In this document: positions 52,546 through 61,907 of the stretch, one piece after another
Layout of the letters: the number at the start of each line of letters is the position of its first letter
Position numbering within the stretch: position 1 is the stretch's first letter
Origin: Streptomyces phaeolivaceus
GTDB lineage: Bacteria > Actinomycetota > Actinomycetes > Streptomycetales > Streptomycetaceae
Direction: 5' to 3'
DNA: 64,000 nt
Assembly (NCBI RefSeq): GCF_009184865.1
Contig: NZ_CP045096.1
Coordinates: 5,642,001-5,706,000, forward strand
Position numbers and translations under genes: made by a program
Notes under the pieces: generated by a model
The model's database searches: none
What the model saw: the letters and a program-made list of their open reading frames with translations, nothing else
Told to the model about the DNA's origin: nothing

Positions 52546-54378
52546 ATGACTGAGAGCAACGGGTCCACCCCGCAGGAGCAGAGCGGGTCCATGCCCGACT
52601 GGGAGAAGAGGTTCCGGGCGCCGAGGGTGTCCCTGCCGGACTGGGCGGAGGACGCGCCGCACCGCTCGCTGTTCGTCTCCAACGCCACGGGCACCTACGA
52701 GTTGTACGCGTGGGACCGTGCCACCGGCGAGCAGCGCCAGGCCACGAACCGGGCCAACGGCACCACGGACGGTGTGCTCTCGCCCGACGGCGAGTGGATC
52801 TGGTGGTTCGACGACAAGGACGGCGACGAGTTCGGCGTCTGGCGCCGCCAGTCGTTCCACGGCGGCCCGGACACGGAGGCGGCCCCGGGCCTCGACCCGT
52901 CGTACCCGGCGGGCCTGGCCATCGGCCGTGACGGCCGTACGGCGATCGTGGGCCGTTCCACCGACGAGGACGGCTCGACCATCCATCTGTCCCGGCAGGG
53001 CGAGGCCCCCGTCGAGATCTACCGCCATCGTGAGTCGGCCGGCGTCGGCGATCTCGCGCACGACGGCTCGCTGATCGCGATCGAGCACACCGAGCACGGC
53101 GACGCGATGCACTCGGCGCTGCGCGTGGTCCGGCCGGACGGCACGACGGTCGCCGAGCTGGACGACACCAAGGGCGGCACGATCGAGCTGGGCCTGGAGG
53201 TGCTGGGCTTCGCGCCCGTCGACGGCGACACCCGGCTGCTCATCGGCCACCAGCGGGGCGGCCGTTGGGAGCCGCTCGTCTGGGACGTGGCCTCCGGCGA
53301 GGAGACCGACCTCGGGCTCGCCGGGCGGCTGGAGGGCGATCTGAGCGCCGAGTGGTATCCGGACGGCTCGGCGCTGCTCGTCGCCCACAGCTTCGAGGCC
53401 CGCAGCGAGCTGTTCCGCTACGACCTGGCGACCCGCGGCCTGGAGCGCGTCGACACCCCGCGGGGCACCGTCTCCGGGGCCACGGCCCGCCCCGACGGCA
53501 GCATCGAGTACCTGTGGTCCTCCGCCGCCGAGCCGCCGGTCGTCCGCTCCACCACGGGCGAGGTGGTCCTCGACCCGCCGGGTCTGAAGTCGCCCGGCTC
53601 GGTGCCGGTGGAGGACGTCTGGGTGGACACCCCCGGTGGCCGCGTCCACGCCCTCGTCCAGCGCCCGGCGGGCGTCAGCGGGCCGTACCCCACCGTCTTC
53701 GACATCCACGGCGGCCCGACCTGGCACGACAGCGACGCCTTCGCGGCGGGCCCGGCCGCCTGGCTGGACCACGGGTACGCGGTGATCCGCATCAACTACC
53801 GGGGCTCCACCGGGTACGGCCGCGCCTGGACCGACGCGCTCAAGCACCGGGTCGGTCTGATCGAGCTGGAGGACATCGCGGCGGTCCGGGAGTGGGCCGT
53901 GACCTCCGGTTTCGCCGACCCCGGGCGGCTGATCCTGACCGGCGGCTCCTGGGGCGGGTACCTCACCCTCCTCGGCCTCGGCACCGATCCGGACGCGTGG
54001 ACGCTCGGTATCGCCGCGGTGCCCGTCGCCGACTACGTCACCGCGTACCACGACGAGATGGAGGCGCTGAAGGCGATGGACCGCACCCTCCTCGGCGGCA
54101 CGCCCGAGGAGGTCCCCGAGCGCTTCGAGGCCTCGTCGCCGCTGACCTACGTCGACGCGGTGAAGGCCCCCGTCTACATCTCCGCGGGCGTCAACGACCC
54201 CCGCTGCCCCATCCGCCAGATCGACAACTACGTCGACCGCCTCGCCACCCGCTCCGCCGTCCACGAGGTCTACCGCTACGACGCCGGCCACGGCTCCCTG
54301 GTCGTCGACGAACGCATCAAACAACTCCGCCTGGAACTGGACTTCGCGGAGCGCCACCTGAGCCGACCGACGACCTGA
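52546..54378 (+). CDS. S9-family prolyl oligopeptidase-like peptidase
   Basis: The 610-residue protein starts at ATG 52546 (MTESNGSTPQEQSGSMPDWE). The N-terminal two thirds form a beta-propeller with TolB/WD-like blades. The C-terminal alpha/beta-hydrolase domain has GGSWGGY with Ser468, Asp551 in SAGVNDPRCP and His582 in YDAGHGSLV, the S9 catalytic triad. There is no signal peptide, so it is probably a cytosolic acylaminoacyl- or oligopeptidase. A G+C-rich terminator hairpin follows 7 bp after the stop. Confidence 0.93.
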   Translation: MTESNGSTPQEQSGSMPDWEKRFRAPRVSLPDWAEDAPHRSLFVSNATGTYELYAWDRATGEQRQATNRANGTTDGVLSPDGEWIWWFDDKDGDEFGVWRRQSFHGGPDTEAAPGLDPSYPAGLAIGRDGRTAIVGRSTDEDGSTIHLSRQGEAPVEIYRHRESAGVGDLAHDGSLIAIEHTEHGDAMHSALRVVRPDGTTVAELDDTKGGTIELGLEVLGFAPVDGDTRLLIGHQRGGRWEPLVWDVASGEETDLGLAGRLEGDLSAEWYPDGSALLVAHSFEARSELFRYDLATRGLERVDTPRGTVSGATARPDGSIEYLWSSAAEPPVVRSTTGEVVLDPPGLKSPGSVPVEDVWVDTPGGRVHALVQRPAGVSGPYPTVFDIHGGPTWHDSDAFAAGPAAWLDHGYAVIRINYRGSTGYGRAWTDALKHRVGLIELEDIAAVREWAVTSGFADPGRLILTGGSWGGYLTLLGLGTDPDAWTLGIAAVPVADYVTAYHDEMEALKAMDRTLLGGTPEEVPERFEASSPLTYVDAVKAPVYISAGVNDPRCPIRQIDNYVDRLATRSAVHEVYRYDAGHGSLVVDERIKQLRLELDFAERHLSRPTT

Positions 54379-54385
54379 CATGACA

Positions 54386-54495
54386 CCCCGCGCCCCTGGA
54401 ACAGGGGCGCGGGGAACCTTCTCCGGGAAGGCCGCAGGCCTCCCAAGGGGCGCGGGGAACTGCGCGCCCAGCCCCCACCGAACCCGCGCATGCCC
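54386..54495. terminator. G+C-rich palindromic repeat/terminator after the S9 peptidase
   Basis: CCCCGCGCCCCT (54386-54397) pairs perfectly with AGGGGCGCGGGG (54403-54414). A second copy of the motif GGGGCGCGGGGAACTGCGCG is at about 54458-54477 and is followed by CCAGCCCCCACCGAACC. It belongs to the dispersed intergenic repeat family and lies between convergent genes. Confidence 0.8.
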
Positions 54496-54591
54496 ATCCA
54501 CCCCCGCGCGGAGCGCGAAAGGGGGTCGAAGGGGCGGAGCCCCTGGGGGATGGGACGGGTAGGGGCGGCGGGGGCGAGAAAAGCCACCCCC

Positions 54592-55218
54592 TCACGCGGC
54601 AGCCAACACCTCACCCTCCCGAACCCCCTCCTCCGCCGCGGCCAGCAACCGCACGAGCGTGCCCCGAGCCCGAGCCACACGCGACCGCACGGTTCCGACG
54701 GGGCACCCCGTCAGTTCCGCCACGTCCTCGTAGGACAGCCCGCGCAGCTGCGTGAGCACGAACGCCTCACGCCGTTCCCCGGGCAGCGCGCCCAGCAGAT
54801 CGGCGAGCGCGACACCGTCGTCGAAGCCGGGCAGCCCGCGCGGCTGCGCGTGCTCGACGGCCAGCCGCCAGTCCGGTACGTCGGACAGCCGGGGCCGGGC
54901 CGCCGCGTACCGGAAGCTGTCGGTCACCGCCCGCCGGGCGATGGACAGCAGCCACGTACGGGCCGAGCAGCGCCCCTCGAACCGGTGCAGGCTGCCCAGC
55001 GCCCGCAGGAACGTGTCCTGGGCGAGGTCGTCCACCGTCTGTGGATCCGCGCCGAGGTGGGCGACGAACCGCTGGACGTCACGGTGCAGCGCGCCGACGA
55101 ACCGTTCGACGGCCTCGGGGTCCCCACCGCGGGCGGCGAGCGCCCAGGCGGTTATGGACTCGTCGGTCATGGACCGGGTCTGCGGGATCGACGCGGGCAG
55201 GGGAGGAGGAGTGATCAC
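54592..55218 (-). CDS. ECF sigma factor
   Basis: The 208-residue factor starts at GTG 55218 with GAAGGA six bases upstream. Region 2: VERFVGALHRDVQRFVAHLG, DDLAQDTFLRALGSLHRFEG, TWLLSIARRAVTDSFRY. Region 4: LPGERREAFVLTQLRGLSYE, ELTGCPVGTVRSRVARARG. No anti-sigma gene is recognised by its zinc motif. A Met/His-rich membrane protein gene lies upstream on the same strand, 249 bp away, and may be functionally linked. Confidence 0.92.
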   Translation of the reverse strand: MITPPPLPASIPQTRSMTDESITAWALAARGGDPEAVERFVGALHRDVQRFVAHLGADPQTVDDLAQDTFLRALGSLHRFEGRCSARTWLLSIARRAVTDSFRYAAARPRLSDVPDWRLAVEHAQPRGLPGFDDGVALADLLGALPGERREAFVLTQLRGLSYEDVAELTGCPVGTVRSRVARARGTLVRLLAAAEEGVREGEVLAAA

Positions 55219-55467
55219 TTGGTGTCCTTCTCGGGTCATCCGGGATCCGGAGCACCGACACGGGCCCCCGGGCGACGGACGCACACAGTGCCACGGCACC
55301 GCCGTACCGGTCGTACGGGGAGGTGGGTGTGCGCGGGCGTCCGTACGCGGGGACGCGTACGGCGGTCCGGTGAGGAAGGGAGGCCGGCCGTACGGCACGC
55401 GCGGGGGCGGCGTACGGCCGAGCCCGGGGCGCGAGCGGTGGTGGCTGCCCCGGGTCACCGGCTGTCG

Positions 55468-56208
55468 TCAGATGACAGCGGTCCCGGCGGGGGGACCCCG
55501 AGAGGTGATCGCATGGACGAGAAGGAGCCGGCGCGGCGAACGGTCCGAACGGCCGCGGCGCACCCGGGGGCGGGGCCGCTCCGCCGCGACGGGCAGCGCG
55601 AGCGACAGCCGCAGCGGTGCGGCCAGCCAGCCGGCCACGGCCCGCAACAGCCCGAAGGCGGCGCGCTCGCCGTACGCCAGCCACAGACCGCACAGCAGCG
55701 CGGCCAGCAGATGCGCGGCGAACATGCCCGACGAGGACGCGTACATCGACGCGAGCGAGGACAGGAGCGACGAGGAGGACGCGGACGAGCCGTCCAGGAG
55801 GTACCCGGTGTGGTCCACATGGTCCATGGGACCGGCCCCAGCCGTGGGGACCGTGTGAACCATGTGGGCGGAACCCATGTCCATGAGTCCCGCCGAGTCC
55901 GCCGAGTCCGGCGAACTCATGGCGCCCATAAGGCTGTTGTGGGCCGTGTGGGTCGTCGACTGTGCCAGTTCGAAGCCCGAGTGCAGGGCGGTCTGGGCGG
56001 CCACCACGACGGATGTGATCAGCGGGACGCCGCGCTCACGCCCGGCCAGGCACCAGCCGACCGCGCCGACCGCGACACCCCCGGCGGCCATCGCCCACCA
56101 GGGGACATGCCGACCGGACATCATCACGTGGCCCAGGGCGGCGAGCAGCACACAGACGGCCGCGAACATCGCGGCGCGTGTCGTGCGCGAACCCCACCCT
56201 GTGGTCAT
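55468..56208 (-). CDS. Polytopic membrane protein with Met/His-rich loop
   Basis: The 246-residue protein starts at ATG 56208 (MTTGWGSRTTRAAMFAAVCV). It has four or five hydrophobic helices and a loop rich in Met and His (LMDMGSAHMVHTVPTAGAGP, then MDHVDHTG). Such loops often bind copper or another soft metal. The ECF sigma gene lies downstream on the same strand. The family was not recognised with certainty (DUF5134-like by overall shape). Confidence 0.6.
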   Translation of the reverse strand: MTTGWGSRTTRAAMFAAVCVLLAALGHVMMSGRHVPWWAMAAGGVAVGAVGWCLAGRERGVPLITSVVVAAQTALHSGFELAQSTTHTAHNSLMGAMSSPDSADSAGLMDMGSAHMVHTVPTAGAGPMDHVDHTGYLLDGSSASSSSLLSSLASMYASSSGMFAAHLLAALLCGLWLAYGERAAFGLLRAVAGWLAAPLRLSLALPVAAERPRPRVRRGRSDRSPRRLLLVHAITSRGPPAGTAVI

Positions 56209-56350
56209 GGCGCCCCATCCTCGCATCCGGACACCGCCGTCACCCCGTCCCCTTTGAGTACGGATTTCCACCCGGCGTCGCACTCACACCGCCGACTGTG
56301 ATCCGGATCACGAAGGAACCGGTCCCGTCGATGGGGCAGTCTTCTGCTTT

Positions 56351-58405
56351 GTGGGGACCCCGTCGCAGCACAACAGCCGTATCGGACCGGGCCGACAGGC
56401 GGGTCCGCCCGACCCGTCCGGCCCGTCCGCCGCCCGGCAGCCCGCCCCGGCCGGGCGGAGCAGACCGGACGCCGACTCCGGCGCGCACATGGTCGTCTGC
56501 GGGGACGACGGGCTGGCGCACCGGCTCGCCGCCGAACTGCGGACCGTGTACCGGGAGCGGGTGACCCTCGTCGTGCCGCCCACGGCACGGATCGCGCAAC
56601 GGCCGGTCGTCGGACGGGCCCGGACCGCCGCCGCGCTCCTCGACCGGGTGACGGCGGTGGTCAACCGGGCCGCGGGCAACGGCGACCCCACGACCGGCGA
56701 GCCGAACACCCGCGACGGGGGTGAACGCGGCGAACGGGTCCTGGAGGCGGGCGAGGCCACCGAGGCCGTACTCGCCGAGGCCGGCGTGGAACGCGCCGCC
56801 GCGCTGGCACTCGTCTACGACGACGACGAGACCAACATCCGCGCGGCCCTCACCGCCCGCCGCCTCAACCCCCGCCTGCGGCTCGTCCTGCGGCTCTACA
56901 ACCGCCGGTTGGGCCAGCACATCGAGGAACTGCTCGACCAGGCCTCGGCGTTGGCGACGGGCGGCACCGCCACCGACGGGGTCGACGGGTTCGGCGCCTC
57001 CACGACCGTCCTGTCCGACGCCGACACGGCCGCGCCCGCGCTGGCCGCGACCGCCGTCGCCGGCACCACCAAGGTCGTGCAGACCGACGGGCTGATGCTG
57101 CGGGCCGTGGAACGCCCGCCGGGTCGCGGCGGCCAGAACCAGGGCGGCCAGAGCCCGGGTGGCGGCCTGTGCACGCTCGCGCTCCTGTCGGCCACCACCA
57201 ACGACCCCGCCGGGACCGAGGGTTCCGAGGGCAGCGGGGAGCGCGGCCCCCAACTCCTGCCCGACGAACGGGCGGTGGCCGAGGCCACCGGACGCGGCAC
57301 CGTCGTCCTCGACACCGTGCGCTACGCCGGACCCGCGCTGCCGCCCGGCCGGACGGGCGGCGGATCGCTCGGCGCCTTCGGGGCGTACGGGTCGCTGCTG
57401 TCACGGCGGCTGCGATGGTCCCTCGCGGGGATGATCGGATGCGTGTTCGCCCTCGCCGTCGCCCAGATGGTGATCACCGGGGAGCACCCGCTCCAGGCGA
57501 CGTACGCGACCCTCCTGGACCTCTTCGGGATCGCCGACCCGGCCACCGACCAGAGCGACTCCCGCCAGATCCTCCAACTCCTGTCGGGTCTCATGGGCTT
57601 ACTCCTGCTGCCGGTGCTCCTGGCCGCCGTGCTGGAGGCCCTCGGCACGTTCCGCGGCGGCACCGCCCTGCGCAGGCCGCCGCGCGGCCTGTCCGGGCAC
57701 GTCGTCCTCCTCGGCCTCGGCAAGATCGGGACCCGGGTGCTGGCCCGGCTGCGCGAACTCCACATCCCCGTCGTCTGCGTCGAGGAGGACCCCGAGGCGC
57801 GCGGACTCGCCGAGGCCCGTCGGCTGCGGGTGCCGGTCATCCTCGGCGACGTGACCCAGGAGGGCGTCCTGGAGGCCGCCAAGATCCACCGCGCCCACGC
57901 CCTCCTCGCCGTCACCAGCTCCGACACGACCAACCTCGAAGCCGGCCTGTACGCCCGTTCCGTACACCCCGACCTGCGCGTCGTCTTCCGCCTGTACGAC
58001 GACGACTTCGCCACCGCCGTCTACCGCACCCTGCGCGCCGCGCACCCCGGTGCGCTGACCCGCAGCCGCAGCGTCACCCATCTCGCCGCGCCCGCGTTCG
58101 CCGGAGCGATGATGGGCCGCCAGATCCTGGGCGCGATCCCCGTCGAACGCCGCGTTCTGCTCTTCGCCGCCGTCGAGGTGCGCGGCCACCCCCGTCTGGA
58201 GGGGCGCACGCTCGCCGAGGCCTTCCGTCCCGGGGCCTGGCGGGTGCTGGCCCTCGACACGGCCGTCCCCGGGGAGCCGGGCCCGCCGTCCGGCCTCGTC
58301 TGGGACCTCCCGCCGACGTATGTGCTCCGCGCCGAGGACCGTGTGGTGCTGGCCGCGACGAGGCGGGGGCTGGCGGAGCTGTTGGGGCGGCGGGTGGGGG
58401 CGTAG
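56351..58405 (+). CDS. TrkA-N/RCK-type NAD-binding membrane protein
   Basis: The 684-residue protein starts at GTG 56351. It holds two nucleotide-binding Rossmann units: an N-terminal one (MVVCGDDGLAHRLAAELRTV) with a long insert, and a C-terminal one (GHVVLLGLGKIGTRVLARLR, VCVEEDPEARGLAEARRLRV, GDVTQEGVLEAAKIHRAHAL). Between them are two membrane helices (SLAGMIGCVFALAVAQMVIT and LLSGLMGLLLLPVLLAAVLE) with a pore-like region. This matches CASTOR/DMI1-type ion-channel relatives in actinomycetes, probably an NAD-regulated cation channel. The specificity is unknown. Confidence 0.85.
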   Translation: MGTPSQHNSRIGPGRQAGPPDPSGPSAARQPAPAGRSRPDADSGAHMVVCGDDGLAHRLAAELRTVYRERVTLVVPPTARIAQRPVVGRARTAAALLDRVTAVVNRAAGNGDPTTGEPNTRDGGERGERVLEAGEATEAVLAEAGVERAAALALVYDDDETNIRAALTARRLNPRLRLVLRLYNRRLGQHIEELLDQASALATGGTATDGVDGFGASTTVLSDADTAAPALAATAVAGTTKVVQTDGLMLRAVERPPGRGGQNQGGQSPGGGLCTLALLSATTNDPAGTEGSEGSGERGPQLLPDERAVAEATGRGTVVLDTVRYAGPALPPGRTGGGSLGAFGAYGSLLSRRLRWSLAGMIGCVFALAVAQMVITGEHPLQATYATLLDLFGIADPATDQSDSRQILQLLSGLMGLLLLPVLLAAVLEALGTFRGGTALRRPPRGLSGHVVLLGLGKIGTRVLARLRELHIPVVCVEEDPEARGLAEARRLRVPVILGDVTQEGVLEAAKIHRAHALLAVTSSDTTNLEAGLYARSVHPDLRVVFRLYDDDFATAVYRTLRAAHPGALTRSRSVTHLAAPAFAGAMMGRQILGAIPVERRVLLFAAVEVRGHPRLEGRTLAEAFRPGAWRVLALDTAVPGEPGPPSGLVWDLPPTYVLRAEDRVVLAATRRGLAELLGRRVGA

Positions 58406-58529
58406 GTTTCGGGCCGTCGCTCGGGTGCGGGTGCGGGTGCGGGTGCGGGTGCGGGCGCGGGTGCGGGCGCGTGGGGCTTCTCGCGCAGTTCCCCGCGCCC
58501 CTGAAAGACCACGGCCCGGCCAGCCCCAC
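58406..58529. repeat. GGTGCG hexanucleotide run and inverted G+C-rich repeat
   Basis: A GGTGCG-type tandem run (58426-58470, about eight units) is followed by GGGGCTTCTCGCGCAGTTCC and CCGCGCCCCTGAAAG, the reverse orientation of the dispersed Streptomyces repeat. It lies between convergent genes and probably acts as a bidirectional terminator. Confidence 0.7.
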
Positions 58530-59687
58530 TCACCCGCAGACGACCCCGTGCGCGTCCCACGCCGGAAACGGATCCCGATCCTCAAGGGCCGCCGGAGAGT
58601 CAACCTCCCCCTCCCTCACCAGACACCCCACCAGCGCCGCCCGCAACGCGTCCCCCCGCAACCCCGTCCCGATGAACACCAACTCCTGCGCGTACGCCCC
58701 CTCTTCCGCACCCACCCCGGCCGGCTCGAACCGCGCGACCGCCCCCGCCTGCGACCACAGCCCCACGACCCCCGGCCGGCCGGCGAGCGTGAAGAACCCC
58801 TTGGACCGCAGCACCTGCCCGAAGGCGCCGCTGTCGAGCGCCTCGGTCACAAAGGTCCACAACCGCTCGGGATGGAAAGGCAGTTCCGCCCGGAAGACCG
58901 TCGACGAGATGCCGTACTCCTCGGTCTCCGGCACATGCTCCCCGTTCAGCTCCCGCACCCACCCCGGCGCCCCCTGGGCCCGTTCGAGATCGAACGCCCC
59001 CGTGCCGAGCACCTCGGCCACCGGCACCCGCCCATGGCTCACCGGCACGATCCGCGCCGCCGGATTGAGCCGCGCCAGCGCCGCCGCGAGTCGCTCGGCG
59101 GTCGCCGTGTCCACCAGGTCGAGCTTGTTCAGCACGATCACATCGGCGAACTCCACCTGGTCCATCAGCAGATCGCTGACCGTGCGCTCGTCGTCCTCGT
59201 ACTGGTCGAGGCCCCGCGCCGCCAGCTCGTCCCCGCCCGCCAGCTCCGGCAGGAAGTTCACCGCGTCGACCACCGTCACCATGGTGTCGAGCCGCGCGAG
59301 ATCCCCGAGCGTGGCCCCGTCGTCCCGCGCGAACGCGAAGGTCGCGGCGACCGGCATGGGTTCGGAGATCCCGGAGCTCTCGATCAGCAGATAGTCGAAA
59401 CGGCCCTCCCTCGCCAGCCGGTCCACCTCCTCCAGCAGATCGTCGCGCAGGGTGCAGCAGATGCACCCGTTGGTCATCTCGACGAGCCGTTCCTCGGTGC
59501 GCGACAGCGCCGCCTCACCGCCCCGCACGAGCGCGGCGTCGATGTTGATCTCGCTCATGTCGTTGACGATCACCGCCACCCGCAACCCCTCGCGGCCCGC
59601 GAGGACATGGTTGAGCAGGGTGGTCTTGCCCGCGCCGAGGAACCCGGACAGGACGGTGACGGGCAGCCGTTCGTACGCCGTGGTCAC
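58530..59687 (-). CDS. CobW/COG0523-family metallochaperone GTPase
   Basis: The 385-residue protein starts [20 protein letters not shown]. It has P-loop [12 protein letters not shown] (about 15-26), the metal-binding CxCC motif [15 protein letters not shown] (about 73-87), the SSGISEP switch and the NKLDL guanine-specificity motif, then a CobW C-terminal domain ([17 protein letters not shown]). In the presence of a cysteine-free L32 gene directly upstream on the same strand it is best read as a zinc-limitation COG0523 protein that delivers zinc. Confidence 0.92.
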   Translation of the reverse strand: MTTAYERLPVTVLSGFLGAGKTTLLNHVLAGREGLRVAVIVNDMSEINIDAALVRGGEAALSRTEERLVEMTNGCICCTLRDDLLEEVDRLAREGRFDYLLIESSGISEPMPVAATFAFARDDGATLGDLARLDTMVTVVDAVNFLPELAGGDELAARGLDQYEDDERTVSDLLMDQVEFADVIVLNKLDLVDTATAERLAAALARLNPAARIVPVSHGRVPVAEVLGTGAFDLERAQGAPGWVRELNGEHVPETEEYGISSTVFRAELPFHPERLWTFVTEALDSGAFGQVLRSKGFFTLAGRPGVVGLWSQAGAVARFEPAGVGAEEGAYAQELVFIGTGLRGDALRAALVGCLVREGEVDSPAALEDRDPFPAWDAHGVVCG

Positions 59688-59690
59688 GCC

Positions 59691-59861
59691 TCAGCCCTCG
59701 GGGTGGAGCAGCCCGCGCTCGTACGCCTTGAGCAGCCGCTGCGGTACGAGATACATGGTGCCGTCCACCGTGAACGGCACCAGCTGCGGCGTGCTCGCCT
59801 TCCACTGGGCGCGACGGTGACGGGTGTTGCTGCGGGACATCTTCCGCTTGGGTACGGCCAT
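59691..59861 (-). CDS. rpmF: Ribosomal protein L32, cysteine-free (zinc-independent) paralogue
   Basis: The 56-residue protein is [20 protein letters not shown] followed by a segment ending [12 protein letters not shown]. It has the L32 N-terminus but none of the four zinc-ribbon cysteines found in zinc-binding L32. Such C-minus paralogues replace the zinc form when zinc is scarce and are typically repressed by Zur. It lies 3 bp upstream of the CobW gene in one operon, with a Zur-box-like palindrome 60 bp before its start. Confidence 0.92.
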   Translation of the reverse strand: MAVPKRKMSRSNTRHRRAQWKASTPQLVPFTVDGTMYLVPQRLLKAYERGLLHPEG

Positions 59862-59919
59862 GGGGTCCTCCTCCACCGGTCCACGGGTGCGGGACCGGAC
59901 TGATGGACCGGACGCTACA

Positions 59920-59940
59920 TGAAAATGGATCCCATTACTA
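59920..59940. promoter_or_regulatory. Zur-box-like palindrome
   Basis: TGAAAATGGATCCCATTACTA has arms TGAAAATGG and CCATTACTA around ATC (seven of nine positions complementary), close to the actinobacterial Zur consensus with its TGAAAATG half-sites. It lies between the divergent rpmF-cobW operon and the permease gene, so one site could repress both under zinc sufficiency. Confidence 0.65.
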
Positions 59941-60049
59941 AAAGAGCTTCTCGGTGGCCGTGAGCAACCCCGCCACGCGCGCCGTATGGGAGGAAAGGGT
60001 CGAACGGGCCCGCTCAGCACAGCCGTTTCCGACGGAGGTACCGTCCCCC

Positions 60050-61036
60050 GTGGCCACAACCAAGGAAGAAGCGCCCCAGCAGCGCGGTCGGCACCTCGAC
60101 CCGCCCCTCATCCTCACCATGCTGCTCGTCCTGGCGGTCGTGGCACAGGCGCCTCTGCGCGGTCTGCTGTCCGCGCCCGTGACGCAGAGCTGGATGACGG
60201 TGTTCGTGGCCGTGGTCGTCCAGGCCCTGCCCTTCCTGGTCATCGGGGTGCTGCTGTCGGCGGCGATCGCGGTGTTCGTGCCGGCGTCGTTGTTCGCCCG
60301 CGCCCTGCCGAAGCGGCCCGCGCTGGCGGTACCGGCGGCGGGCATGGCCGGGGTGGTGCTGCCGGGCTGCGAGTGCGCCTCGGTGCCGGTCGCGGGCGCC
60401 CTCGTACGCCGGGGCGTGAACCCCGCGGCGGCGCTCGCCTTCCTGCTCTCCGCCCCCGCGATCAACCCGATCGTCCTGACGGCGACCGCCGTGGCCTTCC
60501 CCGGAAACCCCGAAATGGTGCTGGCCCGCCTCGTGGCCAGCCTGCTCGTGGCCTGCGCGATGGGCTGGCTCTGGCAGGGACTGGGGCGCGGCGAGTGGAT
60601 GCGCCCTCCCGAGCGCCCCTCCTACGAGGGTCAGGGCAAGGGCGCCGCCTTCTGGGGCTCGGTGCGGCACGACGTGATGCACGCGGGCGGCTTCCTGGTC
60701 GTCGGCGCGATGGCGGCGGCCACGCTCAAGGCGGTCGTCCCGGCCACCTGGCTGAACGCCGCCGCCGACAACCCCGTCATCGCCGTCCTCGCCCTCGCCG
60801 TCCTGGCCGTGCTCCTGTCGATCTGCTCGGAGGCGGACGCGTTCGTGGCCGCCTCGCTCACCCAGTTCTCCCTGACCTCCCGGCTGGCCTTCCTGGTCGT
60901 CGGCCCGATGATCGACCTGAAACTCTTCGCCATGCAGACCGCCACCTTCGGCCGCGCCTTCGCCCTCCGCTTCGCCCCCACCACCTTCGCCCTGGCGATC
61001 CTGGTGTCGGCCCTGGTCGGGGCGGTGCTCCTGTGA
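60050..61036 (+). CDS. YraQ/ArsP-type permease (DUF318)
   Basis: The protein is taken from GTG 60050 (328 residues). The frame is open to GTG 59954, giving 360 residues, and the choice is uncertain because GGAGG is 11 bases before 60050 and a weak AAGAG precedes 59954. About eight membrane helices are visible. The conserved [19 protein letters not shown] motif of this permease family includes paired Cys, and [15 protein letters not shown] follows. The next gene, overlapping by GTGA, is the usual TIGR03943 partner. The Zur-like box upstream suggests a role in zinc or another metal supply. Confidence 0.85.
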   Translation: MATTKEEAPQQRGRHLDPPLILTMLLVLAVVAQAPLRGLLSAPVTQSWMTVFVAVVVQALPFLVIGVLLSAAIAVFVPASLFARALPKRPALAVPAAGMAGVVLPGCECASVPVAGALVRRGVNPAAALAFLLSAPAINPIVLTATAVAFPGNPEMVLARLVASLLVACAMGWLWQGLGRGEWMRPPERPSYEGQGKGAAFWGSVRHDVMHAGGFLVVGAMAAATLKAVVPATWLNAAADNPVIAVLALAVLAVLLSICSEADAFVAASLTQFSLTSRLAFLVVGPMIDLKLFAMQTATFGRAFALRFAPTTFALAILVSALVGAVLL

Positions 61037-61758
61037 ACCGCCAGGCCCAGACCGTCATCCTCTTCCTCACCGGCGGCGCCCTCCTGCACGCGGGCTTCAC
61101 CGACCTCTACCTCCGCTACGTCAAGGCGGGCCTGCGCCCCCTCCTCATCGGCGCGGGCCTCGTCCTCATAGCCGCCGCCGTCGCCACACTCTGGTACGAA
61201 CGCCGGGCACGACGCCAAGAGCCCCGGGACGACGAGCCGCAGACCCATCACGAACCTCGGGTCTCCTGGCTCCTCGTCCTCCCCCTCCTCGCCCTCGTCC
61301 TGGTCGCCCCGCCCGCCGCCGGTTCCTACACCGCGATGCGCACCGGCACGGCACTCCAGGAACAGCCCTGGGGCTACCCGACCCTCCCCGCCGACGGCCC
61401 GCTCCGGCTGAGCGTCGCCGACTACGCCGGCCGCGCGGTCTACGACAAGGGCCGCGCCCTCGCCGGACGCCAACTCAAGGTCACCGGGTTCCTCGCGTTC
61501 GACGGCTCCGGCACCCCGTACCTCGTCCGCATGGCCCTCAACTGCTGTGCCGCCGACGCCCAGCCCGTGAAGATCGCCCTCACCGGCGAACTCCCGGCCG
61601 TCCTCCAGCCCGACACCTGGATCGAGGTCACCGGCACCTACACCCCCAAGCGGACGAAGGACCCCCTCAACGGCACCGCCGTCCCCTACCTCCACGTCAC
61701 CACCACCAGGCCGGTCAAGGCCCCCCAGGATCCGTACGACGAGGCCTGGAACGGCTGA
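61033..61758 (+). CDS. TIGR03943-family membrane protein
   Basis: The 241-residue protein starts at GTG 61033 inside the stop of the permease gene. Two or three N-terminal helices (VILFLTGGALLHAGFTDLYL, LLVLPLLALVLVAPPAAG) precede an extracytoplasmic domain with RQLKVTGFLAFDG and the Cys-Cys motif MALNCCAADAQPVKIAL. This YcgQ-like protein is the constant partner of YraQ/YcgR permeases. The pair is presumably a metal-related transport unit. Confidence 0.88.
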   Translation: MNRQAQTVILFLTGGALLHAGFTDLYLRYVKAGLRPLLIGAGLVLIAAAVATLWYERRARRQEPRDDEPQTHHEPRVSWLLVLPLLALVLVAPPAAGSYTAMRTGTALQEQPWGYPTLPADGPLRLSVADYAGRAVYDKGRALAGRQLKVTGFLAFDGSGTPYLVRMALNCCAADAQPVKIALTGELPAVLQPDTWIEVTGTYTPKRTKDPLNGTAVPYLHVTTTRPVKAPQDPYDEAWNG

Positions 61759-61779
61759 GCACGCATCCGCCCTGGATAG

Positions 61780-61794
61780 CTGACGGTCCGTCAG
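61780..61794. promoter_or_regulatory. 15-bp perfect palindrome (TetR-type operator candidate)
   Basis: CTGACGGTCCGTCAG is a perfect odd-length palindrome, 21 bp after the TIGR03943 stop and 113 bp before the next start. Palindromes with TGACGG..CCGTCA arms are typical of TetR-family operators in Streptomyces. No TetR gene is in the window, so the binding protein would act from elsewhere. Confidence 0.5.
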
Positions 61795-61829
61795 TTATGG
61801 TCGCCGCACAGCCGTATCCGGGGTCCGAG

Positions 61830-61900
61830 GCCCGAAGGTCCGGAGTTCGAAGGTCCGGAGTCCGAAGGTCCGGAGTCCGAAAGCCCCGAGGTCCGAAGGG
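61830..61900. repeat. 15-bp tandem repeat (AAGGTCCGGAGTCCG)
   Basis: Four to five copies of a unit near GAAGGTCCGGAGTCC run directly up to the ribosome-binding site of the next gene. The last unit provides the purine-rich GAAGGG used as Shine-Dalgarno for ATG 61908. Copy-number change here would alter leader length. Confidence 0.75.
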
Positions 61901-61907
61901 ATGAGCG

